A DNA stretch of 47,457 bases from Chloroflexota bacterium (GTDB taxonomy: Bacteria; Chloroflexota; Dehalococcoidia; UBA2247; JAUWOP01), in assembly GCA_030612045.1 (NCBI GenBank), contig JAUWOP010000005.1, positions 1-47,457 on the forward strand, written 5' to 3'. Of this stretch, positions 18,287-27,797 are shown in pieces. A program made the position numbers and the translations under genes. The notes beneath the pieces are model-generated. The model was not told where the DNA came from. It saw only the letters and a list, made by a program, of their open reading frames with translations, and searched no databases. The first letter of the stretch is position 1, and every line of letters begins with the position of its first letter.

Positions 18287-21200
18287 GTGGATTTATCTCC
18301 ATTAACCTCTCTCATTTTGGGACTACCTGCCTTCCGCCTCCTCATTCAGGAGTTGGAAGAGAGGAACACAAGCCAGCTAATAGTTCTTGATGCTGCTACC
18401 CCTTATCTGGTAGCAGCATTGTATCGCAGTCTGCAGCAGCGCGAGCATAGTGTGAGTACTACGAAATATGGAAAATGCATCCTCCTGGTTACTTCCTCCT
18501 CTACAAAGGCAGAGGAAATTAGCGAGCAACTTCGTAGCTGGTGCAGCAAAGACACGCATATACTACATTTAGCAGATAGAGGTCCCATCCCTCCCCTCTC
18601 TGTCTCCATCTTAAATCTTAAATCTCAAATTATAGTTACCTCTGCCCTGGCAATAGCACACAAGCTTCCTACCAAGACTGAGCTAGGTTTGGCATGTCGC
18701 TCTATTTCCGTAGGAATGTGTATTGAACCTGGGGAGTTACTCTACCTCTGGAGCACTATGGGTTATGAGATAAACAGCCCGAAGATGGAAGGGGGAAACC
18801 TCTCCATAGTTGAAGTGCCGGGCACAATGTGTCGGCGTGGAGGTATACTGGACATTTTCCCTTCCAATAGTGAATTGCCACTGCGATTAGAGTTCTGCGG
18901 GAATAAGATAGAAAGTATCCGATTCTTTGACCCCCAAACGCAGTGCTCCTTACGTCAGGTATCTTCATTCATTATAGCACCAGCGGTAGAACTCACGGGA
19001 GCAGCTACCCTCCTTGACTATTTACCCCAAGGCACTCTGGTAGTTTTGGACGACCTCCCAGAGATTGAAGGGGCAGTCATGGAACTGGAAGATTGGGCAG
19101 GTGATTCATGCCACAGGTTAGTTGAGCAGGATGGACTCTTTCCTGATAGCACCACCTCTCTTCCTACCTATTTTTCATGGAGAGAGTTAGAGACTCGTCT
19201 AAAGAAGGTAATCCCGCTCCTGATATTAGGTAAAGAGATTGAAGACATTGGAGGTGAGGTAGAGCATTCATTATTGCTATTTTCCTCTGCTCCTCTCCTT
19301 TTTTGTAATGCTCACACTAGAGGTGAGATGAGCCTCTATCTCAAACGATTACACCAGATGATTGAAGAGGGGTTTCGTCTGGTCATTGTTTCTCACCATA
19401 GTGCCAAGCTTGCCGAGATTCTCCAGGGAGGTAACATCGTGGTTATACCCCGACCGGCTCTGGGGCAATTGCCACAACCTAGCTCTCTAACCTTGATACA
19501 GGGCGACCTCCCCAGGGGGTGGATCATGGGTAGTCTAGCACTCTTTACTGATGCTGAGATTTTTGGATTCACCAAACAGAGGTGCCTTCTTAGGAAACAT
19601 CAGGTGAAACAGTACACTGGTGTGGGCGTTACGAAAAGGCGTAAGCATTATGAGAAGCTGGAACTGAAGGTGGGAGACTATGTAGTGCATGTGGAACATG
19701 GAATTGCTCGCTTTGCAGGGGTAACCAGGATAACAGCGGATGATGTGGAGCGAGAGTACCTAGTGTTAGAGTATGCTGCAGGGGATAAGCTATATGTGCC
19801 TGCTGACCGCCTTGACCTCATTTCTCGCTATATTGGCTCCGGCGGATCCCATCCTCTACTAAGTCGCCTTGGCACCCAAGAGTGGCTTCACCTTAAACAG
19901 AAGGTGAAAGAATCTGCCAGGGAGAATGCACAGGAACTTTTGGCTCTTTATGCCACACGGGAGATCTCACCTGGTTATGCCTTCTCTCCAGATACTGTTT
20001 GGCAGCAAGAGCTTGAGGATTCCTTTCCCTATGTAGAGACAGATGGCCAGGTAGAGGCAGTGCGGCAAATTAAACGGGATATGGAGAAGCTTCATCCAAT
20101 GGATAGACTGGTTTGTGGTGATGTGGGATATGGGAAAACTGAGGTCGCTGTGAGAGCTGCATTTAAGGCAGTGATGGATAGTAAGCAGGTAGCTATCCTG
20201 GTGCCCACTACGATACTGGCTCAGCAGCACTTCATTACCTTTAAACAGAGACTAAGCGCCTTTCCTGTAGTAATAGAAACTTTGAGCAGGTTTCGACCTG
20301 AGAATGAGCAGCGTTCAGTTATCGAGGGGCTGAAGATGGGGACAGTGGACATTTGCATTGGGACTCACCGCCTACTTCAGAAGGACGTAAGCTTTAATAA
20401 TCTGGGGTTGATAATCATAGATGAAGAGCAGCGATTTGGAGTAGCCCACAAGGAGCAACTCAAACAGATGCGAAAAGAGGTAGATGTCCTTACCCTAAGT
20501 GCTACACCAATCCCTCGCACCCTTCATATGTCTCTAATAGGCGTCCGAGATATGAGCATTATGGAAACTCCTCCAGAGGAGCGTCTGCCGGTTAGTACCT
20601 TTGTGGGGAGATATGATGAACACCTGATTCGGAAGGCAATAATTCGTGAGCTGGAGCGCAATGGTCAAGTCTTCTTCGTTCATAACCGAGTTCAAAACAT
20701 CACTTCGGTTGCCAATAGATTAAGAGAGATAGTGCCTGAGGCAAAGATAGCCATAGCACATGGACAGATGACAGGAGATGGAGGCACCCACCTGGAAAAA
20801 ATGATGCTGGAATTCGTCCAGGGCAGAATAGATGTCCTGGTATGTACCACTATTATTGAATCAGGATTAGATATACCTAATGCCAATACCCTCATCGTTA
20901 ATCAGTCTGATAGACTGGGATTAGCACAGTTGTATCAGCTGCGTGGCAGGGTAGGTCGAGGTACCAATCGTGCTTATGCCTATTTTCTGTATGATGGAGG
21001 ACGCTATACTAAAAAGCTCACCCCCACAGCCCACAAGCGACTTGAAACTATATATGAGGCTGCCGAATTGGGTGCTGGCTTCTATATTGCGATGCGAGAC
21101 CTGGAAATCAGAGGGGCAGGTAATTTGCTGGGTACAGAACAGAGCGGTCATATTGCTACAGTAGGGTTCGACCTCTATAATCAGATGCTGGTGGAGGCAG

Positions 21201-21730
21201 TGGAGGAACTGAAGATAGAGTCCGAGGGTGTAGAACCAGCTTCCACTCCCGTGCCTGCTCCTGTCATTGATTTATCCCTCTCAGCATATATCCCTGAGGA
21301 ATATGTAGCTGACCTTGAGACGCGACTGGAGATTTATCGGCGTCTTTCTCGGTTGGCATCTCTCAAAGAAGTAGAAGCAATGAACGCAGAGCTTACTGAT
21401 AGATTTGGAAGCCTACCTACTATGATGGAAAGTCTGCTTTATGTGGTAAGAATCAGAATTCTGGCATTGCAGAGGGGGGTAGAATCTGTCTTGGGAAAGA
21501 ATGGCAGGATTGTAGTCCACTTCAGAGAGGGAGCAGAATTTGACAGTGGTAAATTGAGTCAGAAGTTTAAGGAGTGTGAGCGGTTACGGGAAAACGAAAA
21601 TAGAGTAAAGGTCTTCCCTTCCATGATACAGATAGATACAAAGAGGTGGGCAAGCGCAGGCACTACAAAAAATGTGAGTGTTACGAAGAAGGGATGGCAG
21701 GAAGCCCTGGAGATGGTGCTAGAGAACTGA
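18287..21730 (+). CDS. mfd: Transcription-repair coupling factor Mfd
   Basis: [78 protein letters not shown]. Confidence 0.96.
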   Translation: MDLSPLTSLILGLPAFRLLIQELEERNTSQLIVLDAATPYLVAALYRSLQQREHSVSTTKYGKCILLVTSSSTKAEEISEQLRSWCSKDTHILHLADRGPIPPLSVSILNLKSQIIVTSALAIAHKLPTKTELGLACRSISVGMCIEPGELLYLWSTMGYEINSPKMEGGNLSIVEVPGTMCRRGGILDIFPSNSELPLRLEFCGNKIESIRFFDPQTQCSLRQVSSFIIAPAVELTGAATLLDYLPQGTLVVLDDLPEIEGAVMELEDWAGDSCHRLVEQDGLFPDSTTSLPTYFSWRELETRLKKVIPLLILGKEIEDIGGEVEHSLLLFSSAPLLFCNAHTRGEMSLYLKRLHQMIEEGFRLVIVSHHSAKLAEILQGGNIVVIPRPALGQLPQPSSLTLIQGDLPRGWIMGSLALFTDAEIFGFTKQRCLLRKHQVKQYTGVGVTKRRKHYEKLELKVGDYVVHVEHGIARFAGVTRITADDVEREYLVLEYAAGDKLYVPADRLDLISRYIGSGGSHPLLSRLGTQEWLHLKQKVKESARENAQELLALYATREISPGYAFSPDTVWQQELEDSFPYVETDGQVEAVRQIKRDMEKLHPMDRLVCGDVGYGKTEVAVRAAFKAVMDSKQVAILVPTTILAQQHFITFKQRLSAFPVVIETLSRFRPENEQRSVIEGLKMGTVDICIGTHRLLQKDVSFNNLGLIIIDEEQRFGVAHKEQLKQMRKEVDVLTLSATPIPRTLHMSLIGVRDMSIMETPPEERLPVSTFVGRYDEHLIRKAIIRELERNGQVFFVHNRVQNITSVANRLREIVPEAKIAIAHGQMTGDGGTHLEKMMLEFVQGRIDVLVCTTIIESGLDIPNANTLIVNQSDRLGLAQLYQLRGRVGRGTNRAYAYFLYDGGRYTKKLTPTAHKRLETIYEAAELGAGFYIAMRDLEIRGAGNLLGTEQSGHIATVGFDLYNQMLVEAVEELKIESEGVEPASTPVPAPVIDLSLSAYIPEEYVADLETRLEIYRRLSRLASLKEVEAMNAELTDRFGSLPTMMESLLYVVRIRILALQRGVESVLGKNGRIVVHFREGAEFDSGKLSQKFKECERLRENENRVKVFPSMIQIDTKRWASAGTTKNVSVTKKGWQEALEMVLEN

Positions 21731-21793
21731 CAGCTGCCAGTCATATAGAACGACATAATTAAATGCGCATACACTGGAATTAAACTCTAATCT

Positions 21794-21959
21794 CTAGTGT
21801 AGTGTAGTCGTAATAACTATACAGTTTGTCATTCCGTGCTTGACACGGAATCCATCCTTGGACCTTCTGGATTCCTGCTGGAGTTTACCCCGTACTTGAT
21901 ACGGGGCAGGAATGACATGGGGTGTCTATTGTCAAGTCATTTAGGAGACACTACACTAG
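21794..21959. repeat. Palindromic repeat element with CTAGTGTAGTGT termini
   Basis: CTAGTGTAGTGT at 21794-21805 and ACACTACACTAG at 21948-21959; GTCATTCCGTGCTTGACACGGAATCC...GGAATGAC core. Confidence 0.65.
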
Positions 21960-22095
21960 GTTCTAAATCCTAAACAACACCCAAATCCAAATAACCAAAA
22001 CTTGAGATAAATTCCCTAGCGTCCTCACGGGAGTGAGGACGGTTATTTGTTAGCATAGCGTCCACAGGAGTGACAATGCTATCAACTAACGCACC

Positions 22096-23523
22096 CTAAA
22101 GGATGCAGCTATGGCTGGTTTTGAGATTGAGCCTGCGATTGATAAAGCTTACTCCAAACAAGACTACTCCACAGATGACCACCCCTGCCAGATCCCAGTG
22201 ATTGGAACTTACTCCCAGTACCGTCACCTCAGTTCCTAGCTTGAACAGTATCTTACCTGCCAATCCTATTCCACCACCTACAATGAGAGCTGTCATTGCC
22301 CCTACGGCGGTTACCTTGAGTTCCCTCTTATAAAACCCTGCAATCACCGGCAAGACTAGCCCACAAGTATACACCGTGTAAGCAAACATCAGAGAAGCAA
22401 TGACCCCACCGAGAGCCAGGGCAATTGCCAGAGAGACGGCACCGAGGACCACAATTCCTACTCGTGTGAGAAGTATTGTGCTTTTCTCAGACATAGATGG
22501 GCGTAGGCGTCGGATAACATCTACATTCAAGATGGTGCTGGTGGTCAAGAGACAGGTGTCAGCCGAAGACATTACCGCCGCAAGTAAGGCAGCCAGGATT
22601 ATCCCGAAGACTACAGGAGGCAAGAGTTCCTGCATCACCAAAGGAAATGCCTGCTCCGACATTGCTTCGGGGAAAAGCACTTTAGCTCCCATACCAACGA
22701 AGACAATACACAGGGCAAGAGGCACGAGAATAAGAGCCACCCAAAGGACGGCATTTCGGGCAGTCTTCTCATCTCGGGCACAGAATAGCCGCGAATACAT
22801 ATCAGGTCCTACCACATAAGTAGCACCTACAATAACAAGGAAAGTAACCAGTTGCAGAATATCAAATTGTGAACTCAGCGGAAAGCCAAAATAAGAGGAA
22901 GGGAGAGATTCTGTCAGCCCCCCAACGCCACCTAGCTTTATCACTAATACAATGACACCAACAAGGATGCCACCACAGATAATTCCTGCTTGGACTGTGT
23001 CGGTGCGTAAGATAGAGTATTGCCCCCCAATAACCGTATAGGTAACAAATATTGCAGCAGAGATAACCATCCAGAGTGAGACACTGCCTATATCCAGAAC
23101 CCCCATTATTTTAGCTGCTGCCACTATTTGGCCAGCAATAATGCCGGTCCATGCTATCACGATAAGCAGAGAGGCAATCATCGCCACACGACTGTCATAC
23201 TGCTTCTCTACCATCTCAGGGAGGGTGTACAATCCGAACCGCCTCACCTTTCGAGCTAAGAAAATGCCTAGAATCAGTAGTCCTATACTTCCTGCTAGAA
23301 GCCACCACATACCGGTGAGCCCCTGGGTGAAGCCCAGTCCTGACACTCCAATTACTGCTGAACCACCTAAGATAGTAGCAAGGAGGGACCCTATAATAAG
23401 CAAGGTAGTGCCCTTACGGTGGGCAACGAAGAAGCCGTCGGCATCCCTCGCTTTTTTGCGGTTGATTACTCCTATGGCAATCATCCCAGCGAGATAGAGA
23501 ATAATGATAACGAGCTCCAGCAT
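22096..23523 (-). CDS. Sodium:solute symporter (SSS/SLC5-type) family transporter
   Basis: 475 aa, ~13 TM; DADGFFVAHRKGTTLLIIGSLLATILGGSAVIGVSGLGFTQGLTGMWW... and GPDMYSRLFCARDEKTARNAV. Confidence 0.88.
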   Translation of the reverse strand: MLELVIIILYLAGMIAIGVINRKKARDADGFFVAHRKGTTLLIIGSLLATILGGSAVIGVSGLGFTQGLTGMWWLLAGSIGLLILGIFLARKVRRFGLYTLPEMVEKQYDSRVAMIASLLIVIAWTGIIAGQIVAAAKIMGVLDIGSVSLWMVISAAIFVTYTVIGGQYSILRTDTVQAGIICGGILVGVIVLVIKLGGVGGLTESLPSSYFGFPLSSQFDILQLVTFLVIVGATYVVGPDMYSRLFCARDEKTARNAVLWVALILVPLALCIVFVGMGAKVLFPEAMSEQAFPLVMQELLPPVVFGIILAALLAAVMSSADTCLLTTSTILNVDVIRRLRPSMSEKSTILLTRVGIVVLGAVSLAIALALGGVIASLMFAYTVYTCGLVLPVIAGFYKRELKVTAVGAMTALIVGGGIGLAGKILFKLGTEVTVLGVSSNHWDLAGVVICGVVLFGVSFINRRLNLKTSHSCIL

Positions 23524-23571
23524 TTCGCTCTCCTTCCTATTTGATAATCACTCGCCCTGGTATCATTCTCG

Positions 23572-23931
23572 CGAAAATAGACTGATTCCTGCCTGCGCAG
23601 GAATGACATACTGTCGTGTCAAGCCTAAAGTGCCGCACTGATTATTTTAAATCCGCCAGTGCCATATAACATAGGGCAAATGGTCGCTATGCGTTTCACG
23701 GTTGACATGACAATACGCTATTTTCGGAATAAACACTCATGGGTGGCTGCCCACCAACGAACCATGAAAATAGGTTGTCATTGCGAGCCCTTTCTCTCTG
23801 TCATTGCGAGCGAAGCGAAGCAATCTCATCATCGCTCCCCCACCGAGATTGCTTCGGCACTGCGTGCCTCGCAATGACACATTATGGGGATGCTCCTCGC
23901 AATGACAGATGTGGGGGTCAGTCTATTTTCG
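23572..23931. mobile_element. Repeat block/MITE-like element bounded by CGAAAATAGACTGA/TCAGTCTATTTTCG
   Basis: 14-bp perfect inverted ends at 23572-23585 and 23918-23931; contains the inverted copy of 1048-1262; no clear TSD. Confidence 0.6.
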
Positions 23932-23985
23932 AAGCAAACAAGATAGCTTAGGGTGACACAGGAAACACCTGAGTGCCTATACTAT

Positions 23986-24017
23986 TTGTAAACCAATTTA
24001 GTAAGATATGTTGACAT
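23986..24017. promoter_or_regulatory. Candidate BirA operator (TTGTAAACC-N14-TGTTGACAT)
   Basis: Left half matches the remembered consensus TTGTAAACC exactly; right half 6/9 to GGTTTACAA; core spacing 16 as in the E. coli operator. Confidence 0.6.
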
Positions 24018-24032
24018 ATCACGCAAAAAACC

Positions 24033-25079
24033 TCACTCCATAACGCTCACGGATATATTGCCACCCATGGTAATACTCTCCTCTCCTGCTTCATTACTGA
24101 TAATCAGAGCTGCGCTTGTGTCTATACCTCTTGCTATCCCCATTTTTATGCCTTCTGGTGTGTTAGCTCTCACCTGCTTGCCTTGTTCATAGTGGATAGA
24201 AGACCATCTGGACTGAATTATCTCAAACTTATCTTTCTTGAGGAGATGATAGTTTTCCTCTAGCTGTTCGAGAGTGGTCTGGAGTAGCTTCAGCCGAGAC
24301 ACCTCAGTGCCTAGCTCCCTGGAGATGCTGGTAGCCTCTGTGGTGATATCACTAAGCTTAGAAGGGTCAAAATTGACATTCACACCCACACCCAAGATAA
24401 CATACCCTATAGAATCTAATTCTCCACCGAACTCTACCAGAACACCCCCTACCTTCCTGTCATGCAACATGACTTCGTTGGGCCACTTAGGCTGTGCCCC
24501 CAGTCCGGTTAATCTCCGAATACCTTGTGCTGCGGAAAGAGCACCGATGATGGCAAAGCGTGGCAGGTACTGTGGCAGGATACTATCACGGAGAATAACA
24601 GAGAAAAGCACATTCTGTTTTTCGTGACATTTATGCTTCTCTTCCGTAACACTTACACTTTTCCTAATACTCATATCTGGTGAGACCCATGCCTTACCAC
24701 AGCGTCCTTTCCCTCTAGTCTGCACCTCGCAGACAACTACAGTGCCTTCCCCTGCGCCACCTTCAGCCAGCTTTCTTGCTACATCATTAGTAGAGTCCAT
24801 AACAGGCTGATAATAGATTCGTTTACCTATAGTAGTTGTACGAAGACCGCTCTGTATCAGCAGTGGTAAAAGCTTCTCAGGACAGGAGACAAGGCGATAC
24901 CCTCGCTTGGGTACTGCCTCAATCTGGAATCCCTCATCCCGCAACAAATTAATCCTCTTCCACACTGCTGTGCGTGAGATGCCCATTTCCTGAGCTAAAT
25001 CCTCACCTGAGCAATAGTCCCCTGTTTCCTGAAGCGCCTCTATAATACTGATATTACTTTCCCCTTTTGACATTCTCAT
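24033..25079 (-). CDS. birA: Bifunctional biotin ligase/transcriptional repressor BirA
   Basis: N-terminal HTH YCSGEDLAQEMGISRTAVWKRINLLRDEGFQIEAVPKRGYRL and catalytic TRGKGRCGKAWVSP, WPNEVMLHDRKVGGVLVE. Confidence 0.95.
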   Translation of the reverse strand: MRMSKGESNISIIEALQETGDYCSGEDLAQEMGISRTAVWKRINLLRDEGFQIEAVPKRGYRLVSCPEKLLPLLIQSGLRTTTIGKRIYYQPVMDSTNDVARKLAEGGAGEGTVVVCEVQTRGKGRCGKAWVSPDMSIRKSVSVTEEKHKCHEKQNVLFSVILRDSILPQYLPRFAIIGALSAAQGIRRLTGLGAQPKWPNEVMLHDRKVGGVLVEFGGELDSIGYVILGVGVNVNFDPSKLSDITTEATSISRELGTEVSRLKLLQTTLEQLEENYHLLKKDKFEIIQSRWSSIHYEQGKQVRANTPEGIKMGIARGIDTSAALIISNEAGEESITMGGNISVSVME

Positions 25080-25112
25080 ATAATGGCATATTTTAACAGA
25101 GGGTCTCAGTAT

Positions 25113-25143
25113 GTGTCAACTGAAATATATGATATGTTGACAC
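25113..25143. promoter_or_regulatory. Candidate BirA operator in the birA promoter (GTGTCAAC-N15-GTTGACAC)
   Basis: Perfect 8-bp inverted half-sites at 25113-25120 and 25136-25143, 34 bp upstream of the birA start. Confidence 0.65.
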
Positions 25144-25257
25144 ATTTTCTCTGGCTGTTAATGCTTTCCCAAGCAGGAAGCAAAAGAAGGTTTCCCCTTG
25201 CCAAGAAATACCCCTTGATTTACACTTGGAAGGATTTAGAAAGGTAGGCGGGGGGAA

Positions 25258-26109
25258 ATGAACTTTGTTAAGATGCAAGCCACAGGAAATGACTTTATCC
25301 TAGTTGATGCTGAACAGGAAAGAGACTGGGTAGTACTGGCACAGACAGTGTGTGACAGGCATTTTGGTATCGGTTCAGATGGGTTACTGGTGGTGCTGCC
25401 CTCTGATATAGCTGACCTCCGAATGCGGATGTTTAACCCCGATGGTTCCGAAGCTGAGGCATGTGGAAATGGTATAAGGTGTTTTGCTAAATATGCCATC
25501 GAGAATAAAGGAATACAACCACGGAATGGAGAATTGTGTGTGGAAACATCTGTGGGGGTGAGAAAGATTTATCCCTTCCTCAGTGGTAAAAGAGTGGATA
25601 AAATTCGGGTGGGTATGGGTATCCCCTACCTCAGTCCGGGTGAAATCCCTGTGTTGCTGGGGGAGAGAGATAAATTTGACATAACGCCTATACTGGATTA
25701 TCCTGTGATAATAGGAGGCAGAAAGTTATCCCTGAGCCTTCTCTCTATAGGGAACCCGCATGCAGTTCATTTTATAGATGATTCGGTGGGCGACTTTCCT
25801 CTGATGGAACTAGGTCCAAAGGTGGAACATCATCCTGCATTTCCTCGACGGATTAACTTTGAGGTAGCTAATGTGGTGAGCAAAACTCAGGTGAAGGCAC
25901 GAGTGTGGGAGCGTGGTGCCGGGGAGACGCTCTCATGCGGCAGTGGTGCCTGTGCTATTGCAGTTGCCTCCTTCCTTCACTGCTACACGGGAAACCAAAC
26001 TGATATAATCCTGCCAGGGGGTGTCTTAACTATCGAGTGGGATGGAGAAGGAGAAGTCTTCCTCACAGGAGGTGCTGAGACGGTCTTCAGAGGGGAATGG
26101 CCCGATTAG
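25258..26109 (+). CDS. dapF: Diaminopimelate epimerase
   Basis: MNFVKMQATGNDFILVDAE, RMFNPDGSEAEACGNGIRCFAKYA, RGAGETLSCGSGACAIAVA. Confidence 0.96.
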   Translation: MNFVKMQATGNDFILVDAEQERDWVVLAQTVCDRHFGIGSDGLLVVLPSDIADLRMRMFNPDGSEAEACGNGIRCFAKYAIENKGIQPRNGELCVETSVGVRKIYPFLSGKRVDKIRVGMGIPYLSPGEIPVLLGERDKFDITPILDYPVIIGGRKLSLSLLSIGNPHAVHFIDDSVGDFPLMELGPKVEHHPAFPRRINFEVANVVSKTQVKARVWERGAGETLSCGSGACAIAVASFLHCYTGNQTDIILPGGVLTIEWDGEGEVFLTGGAETVFRGEWPD

Positions 26110-26196
26110 TGATATTGAGTTACTAGGGAAAGTATTGTTCTTCCCCATAATCAATCATGCCAATTGTCATTGGCACTACGAAGGATTAAAATAAAG

Positions 26197-26414
26197 ATAA
26201 CCGTTCACCCGCATGTCATTCTGAAGAGCGAAGCGACGAAGAATCTAGAGACCCTTCGCGGAGTTTACCCTGAGCGCCTTGAGATTCTTCACGGAGCCTG
26301 TCCTGAGCCACATGTTGAGATTCCGAGCGAAGCGAGGAATGACATGGCGAAGGGTTCAGAATGACAGGAAACGAAGGGCTCAGGGTGATATATGAGGAGT
26401 GGGTGAACACTCAC
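26197..26414. mobile_element. MITE-like element; termini ATAACCGTTCACCC/GGGTGAACACTCAC; 8-bp TSD AAATAAAG
   Basis: AAATAAAG at 26189-26196 and 26415-26422; interior GTCATTCTGA-type palindromes. Confidence 0.8.
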
Positions 26415-26536
26415 AAATAAAGATATCTTGTAGGGGAGGGGCTTGCCCCTCGTTGTGAGAGGTCACAAGGGTTATCCCTACTATCCGCCTATTTTTGTAA
26501 TAATGACAGGGAGGAGAGGCCACAGGGTTAGGAAAA

Positions 26537-27706
26537 ATGCAATTCTCTAAGCGTATTGAAAAACTACCCCCATATCTCTTCGTGGAGATTTCACGAAAAA
26601 TTGCTGAAAAAAGGGCTAAGGGAGAAGATATAGTCAGTTTCGCTATAGGTGACCCTGATATGCCTACTCCACCTCATATCATTGAGCAACTATGCCGGGC
26701 AGCCCATGATTCAACAAATCATAGATACCCTGAGACTGAGGGGCTTATTGAATTCCGTCAGGCTATAGCTGAATGGTATAAAGGGCGCTTTAACCTCGAG
26801 TTGGATCCTGATAAGGAGATATTACCTCTCATTGGCTCAAAGGAAGGTATAGGACATATTGCCCTGTGCCTCATAGACCCAGGTGATATCGGTCTTGTAC
26901 CTGACCCTGCCTACCCTGTATATGCAGTGAGCACTCTGCTTGCCGGCGGTGTCCCCTACTACCTCCCCTTAACTGAAGAACAGGACTTTCTACCTGCTCT
27001 GGAGCAAATTCCCTCTGAGGTAGCCCAGCAGGCTAAGGTTTTGTGGATAAACTATCCTAATAATCCTACCGCTGCTGTAGCAGGATTAGATTTTTTTGAG
27101 AGGGTGGTTGCCTTTGCCAAGAAGCATGACATTGCAGTGTGTCATGATGCACCCTATACTGAGATTGCTTTTGATGGCTATCGTCCTGTCAGTTTCTTAC
27201 AGGCACAGGGAGCTAGAGAAGTGGGGGTGGAGTTTCATTCACTCTCCAAAAGTTATAATATGACAGGATGGCGAGTGGGAATGATGGTGGGCAATGCAGC
27301 GATGGTGAATGCCCTCATGCGTGTTAAGTCGAACTTGGACTCAGGGATACCCCAGGCGATTCAACAGGCTGCTATAGTAGCGCTTCAATCCTCTCAGGAG
27401 TGTATTCAAGAGCACAACGCAATATATCAACAAAGGCGTGACCGTATTCTCGAGGTACTCTCCAGGATAGGCTTGAAGGTGATTCCACCACAGGCAAGCC
27501 TATATTTGTGGGTAAAGGTCCCTCCTGGACACACTTCGACAACATTTGCCACTCTGCTGTTGGAGGAGGCAGGGGTAGTAGTCACTCCAGGTATAGGGTA
27601 TGGTAAGCATGGGGAGGGCTATATCAGGTTGTCTCTTACCCTTCCTGATGACCGCATGGAGTTGGGATTGGAACGTCTGCTGAATTGCACTAGTATTCAA
27701 GTCTAA
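26537..27706 (+). CDS. dapL: LL-diaminopimelate aminotransferase-like class I/II aminotransferase
   Basis: FAIGDPDMPTPPHIIEQL, GSKEGIGHIALCLIDPGD, YPNNPTAAVA, SLSKSYNMTGWRVG; near dapF. Confidence 0.85.
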   Translation: MQFSKRIEKLPPYLFVEISRKIAEKRAKGEDIVSFAIGDPDMPTPPHIIEQLCRAAHDSTNHRYPETEGLIEFRQAIAEWYKGRFNLELDPDKEILPLIGSKEGIGHIALCLIDPGDIGLVPDPAYPVYAVSTLLAGGVPYYLPLTEEQDFLPALEQIPSEVAQQAKVLWINYPNNPTAAVAGLDFFERVVAFAKKHDIAVCHDAPYTEIAFDGYRPVSFLQAQGAREVGVEFHSLSKSYNMTGWRVGMMVGNAAMVNALMRVKSNLDSGIPQAIQQAAIVALQSSQECIQEHNAIYQQRRDRILEVLSRIGLKVIPPQASLYLWVKVPPGHTSTTFATLLLEEAGVVVTPGIGYGKHGEGYIRLSLTLPDDRMELGLERLLNCTSIQV

Positions 27707-27731
27707 GGTTGACTAAAATTAGTCAACCTAC
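27707..27731. repeat. Inverted repeat AGGTTGACTA-AAAT-TAGTCAACCT
   Basis: 10-bp perfect stem right after the dapL stop; no T-tract. Confidence 0.6.
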
Positions 27732-27797
27732 CCCAAACAGGGAGATAACATCAGAGATAGTGTAAGTATTGCAAAAAAGGTAGAAAATCAGTCCCCT

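Noticed and set aside
22400-23497. Plus-strand ORFs 22400-22819 and 23141-23497
   Set aside because: Antisense to the SSS symporter; low-complexity, no family motifs.
23699-23707. GGTTGACAT as a third BirA half-site
   Set aside because: No matching left half at the expected spacing, and it is inside the repeat block.
27707-27731. Rho-independent terminator after dapL
   Set aside because: Good stem but followed by CCCCAAAC, not a T-run; kept only as an inverted repeat.
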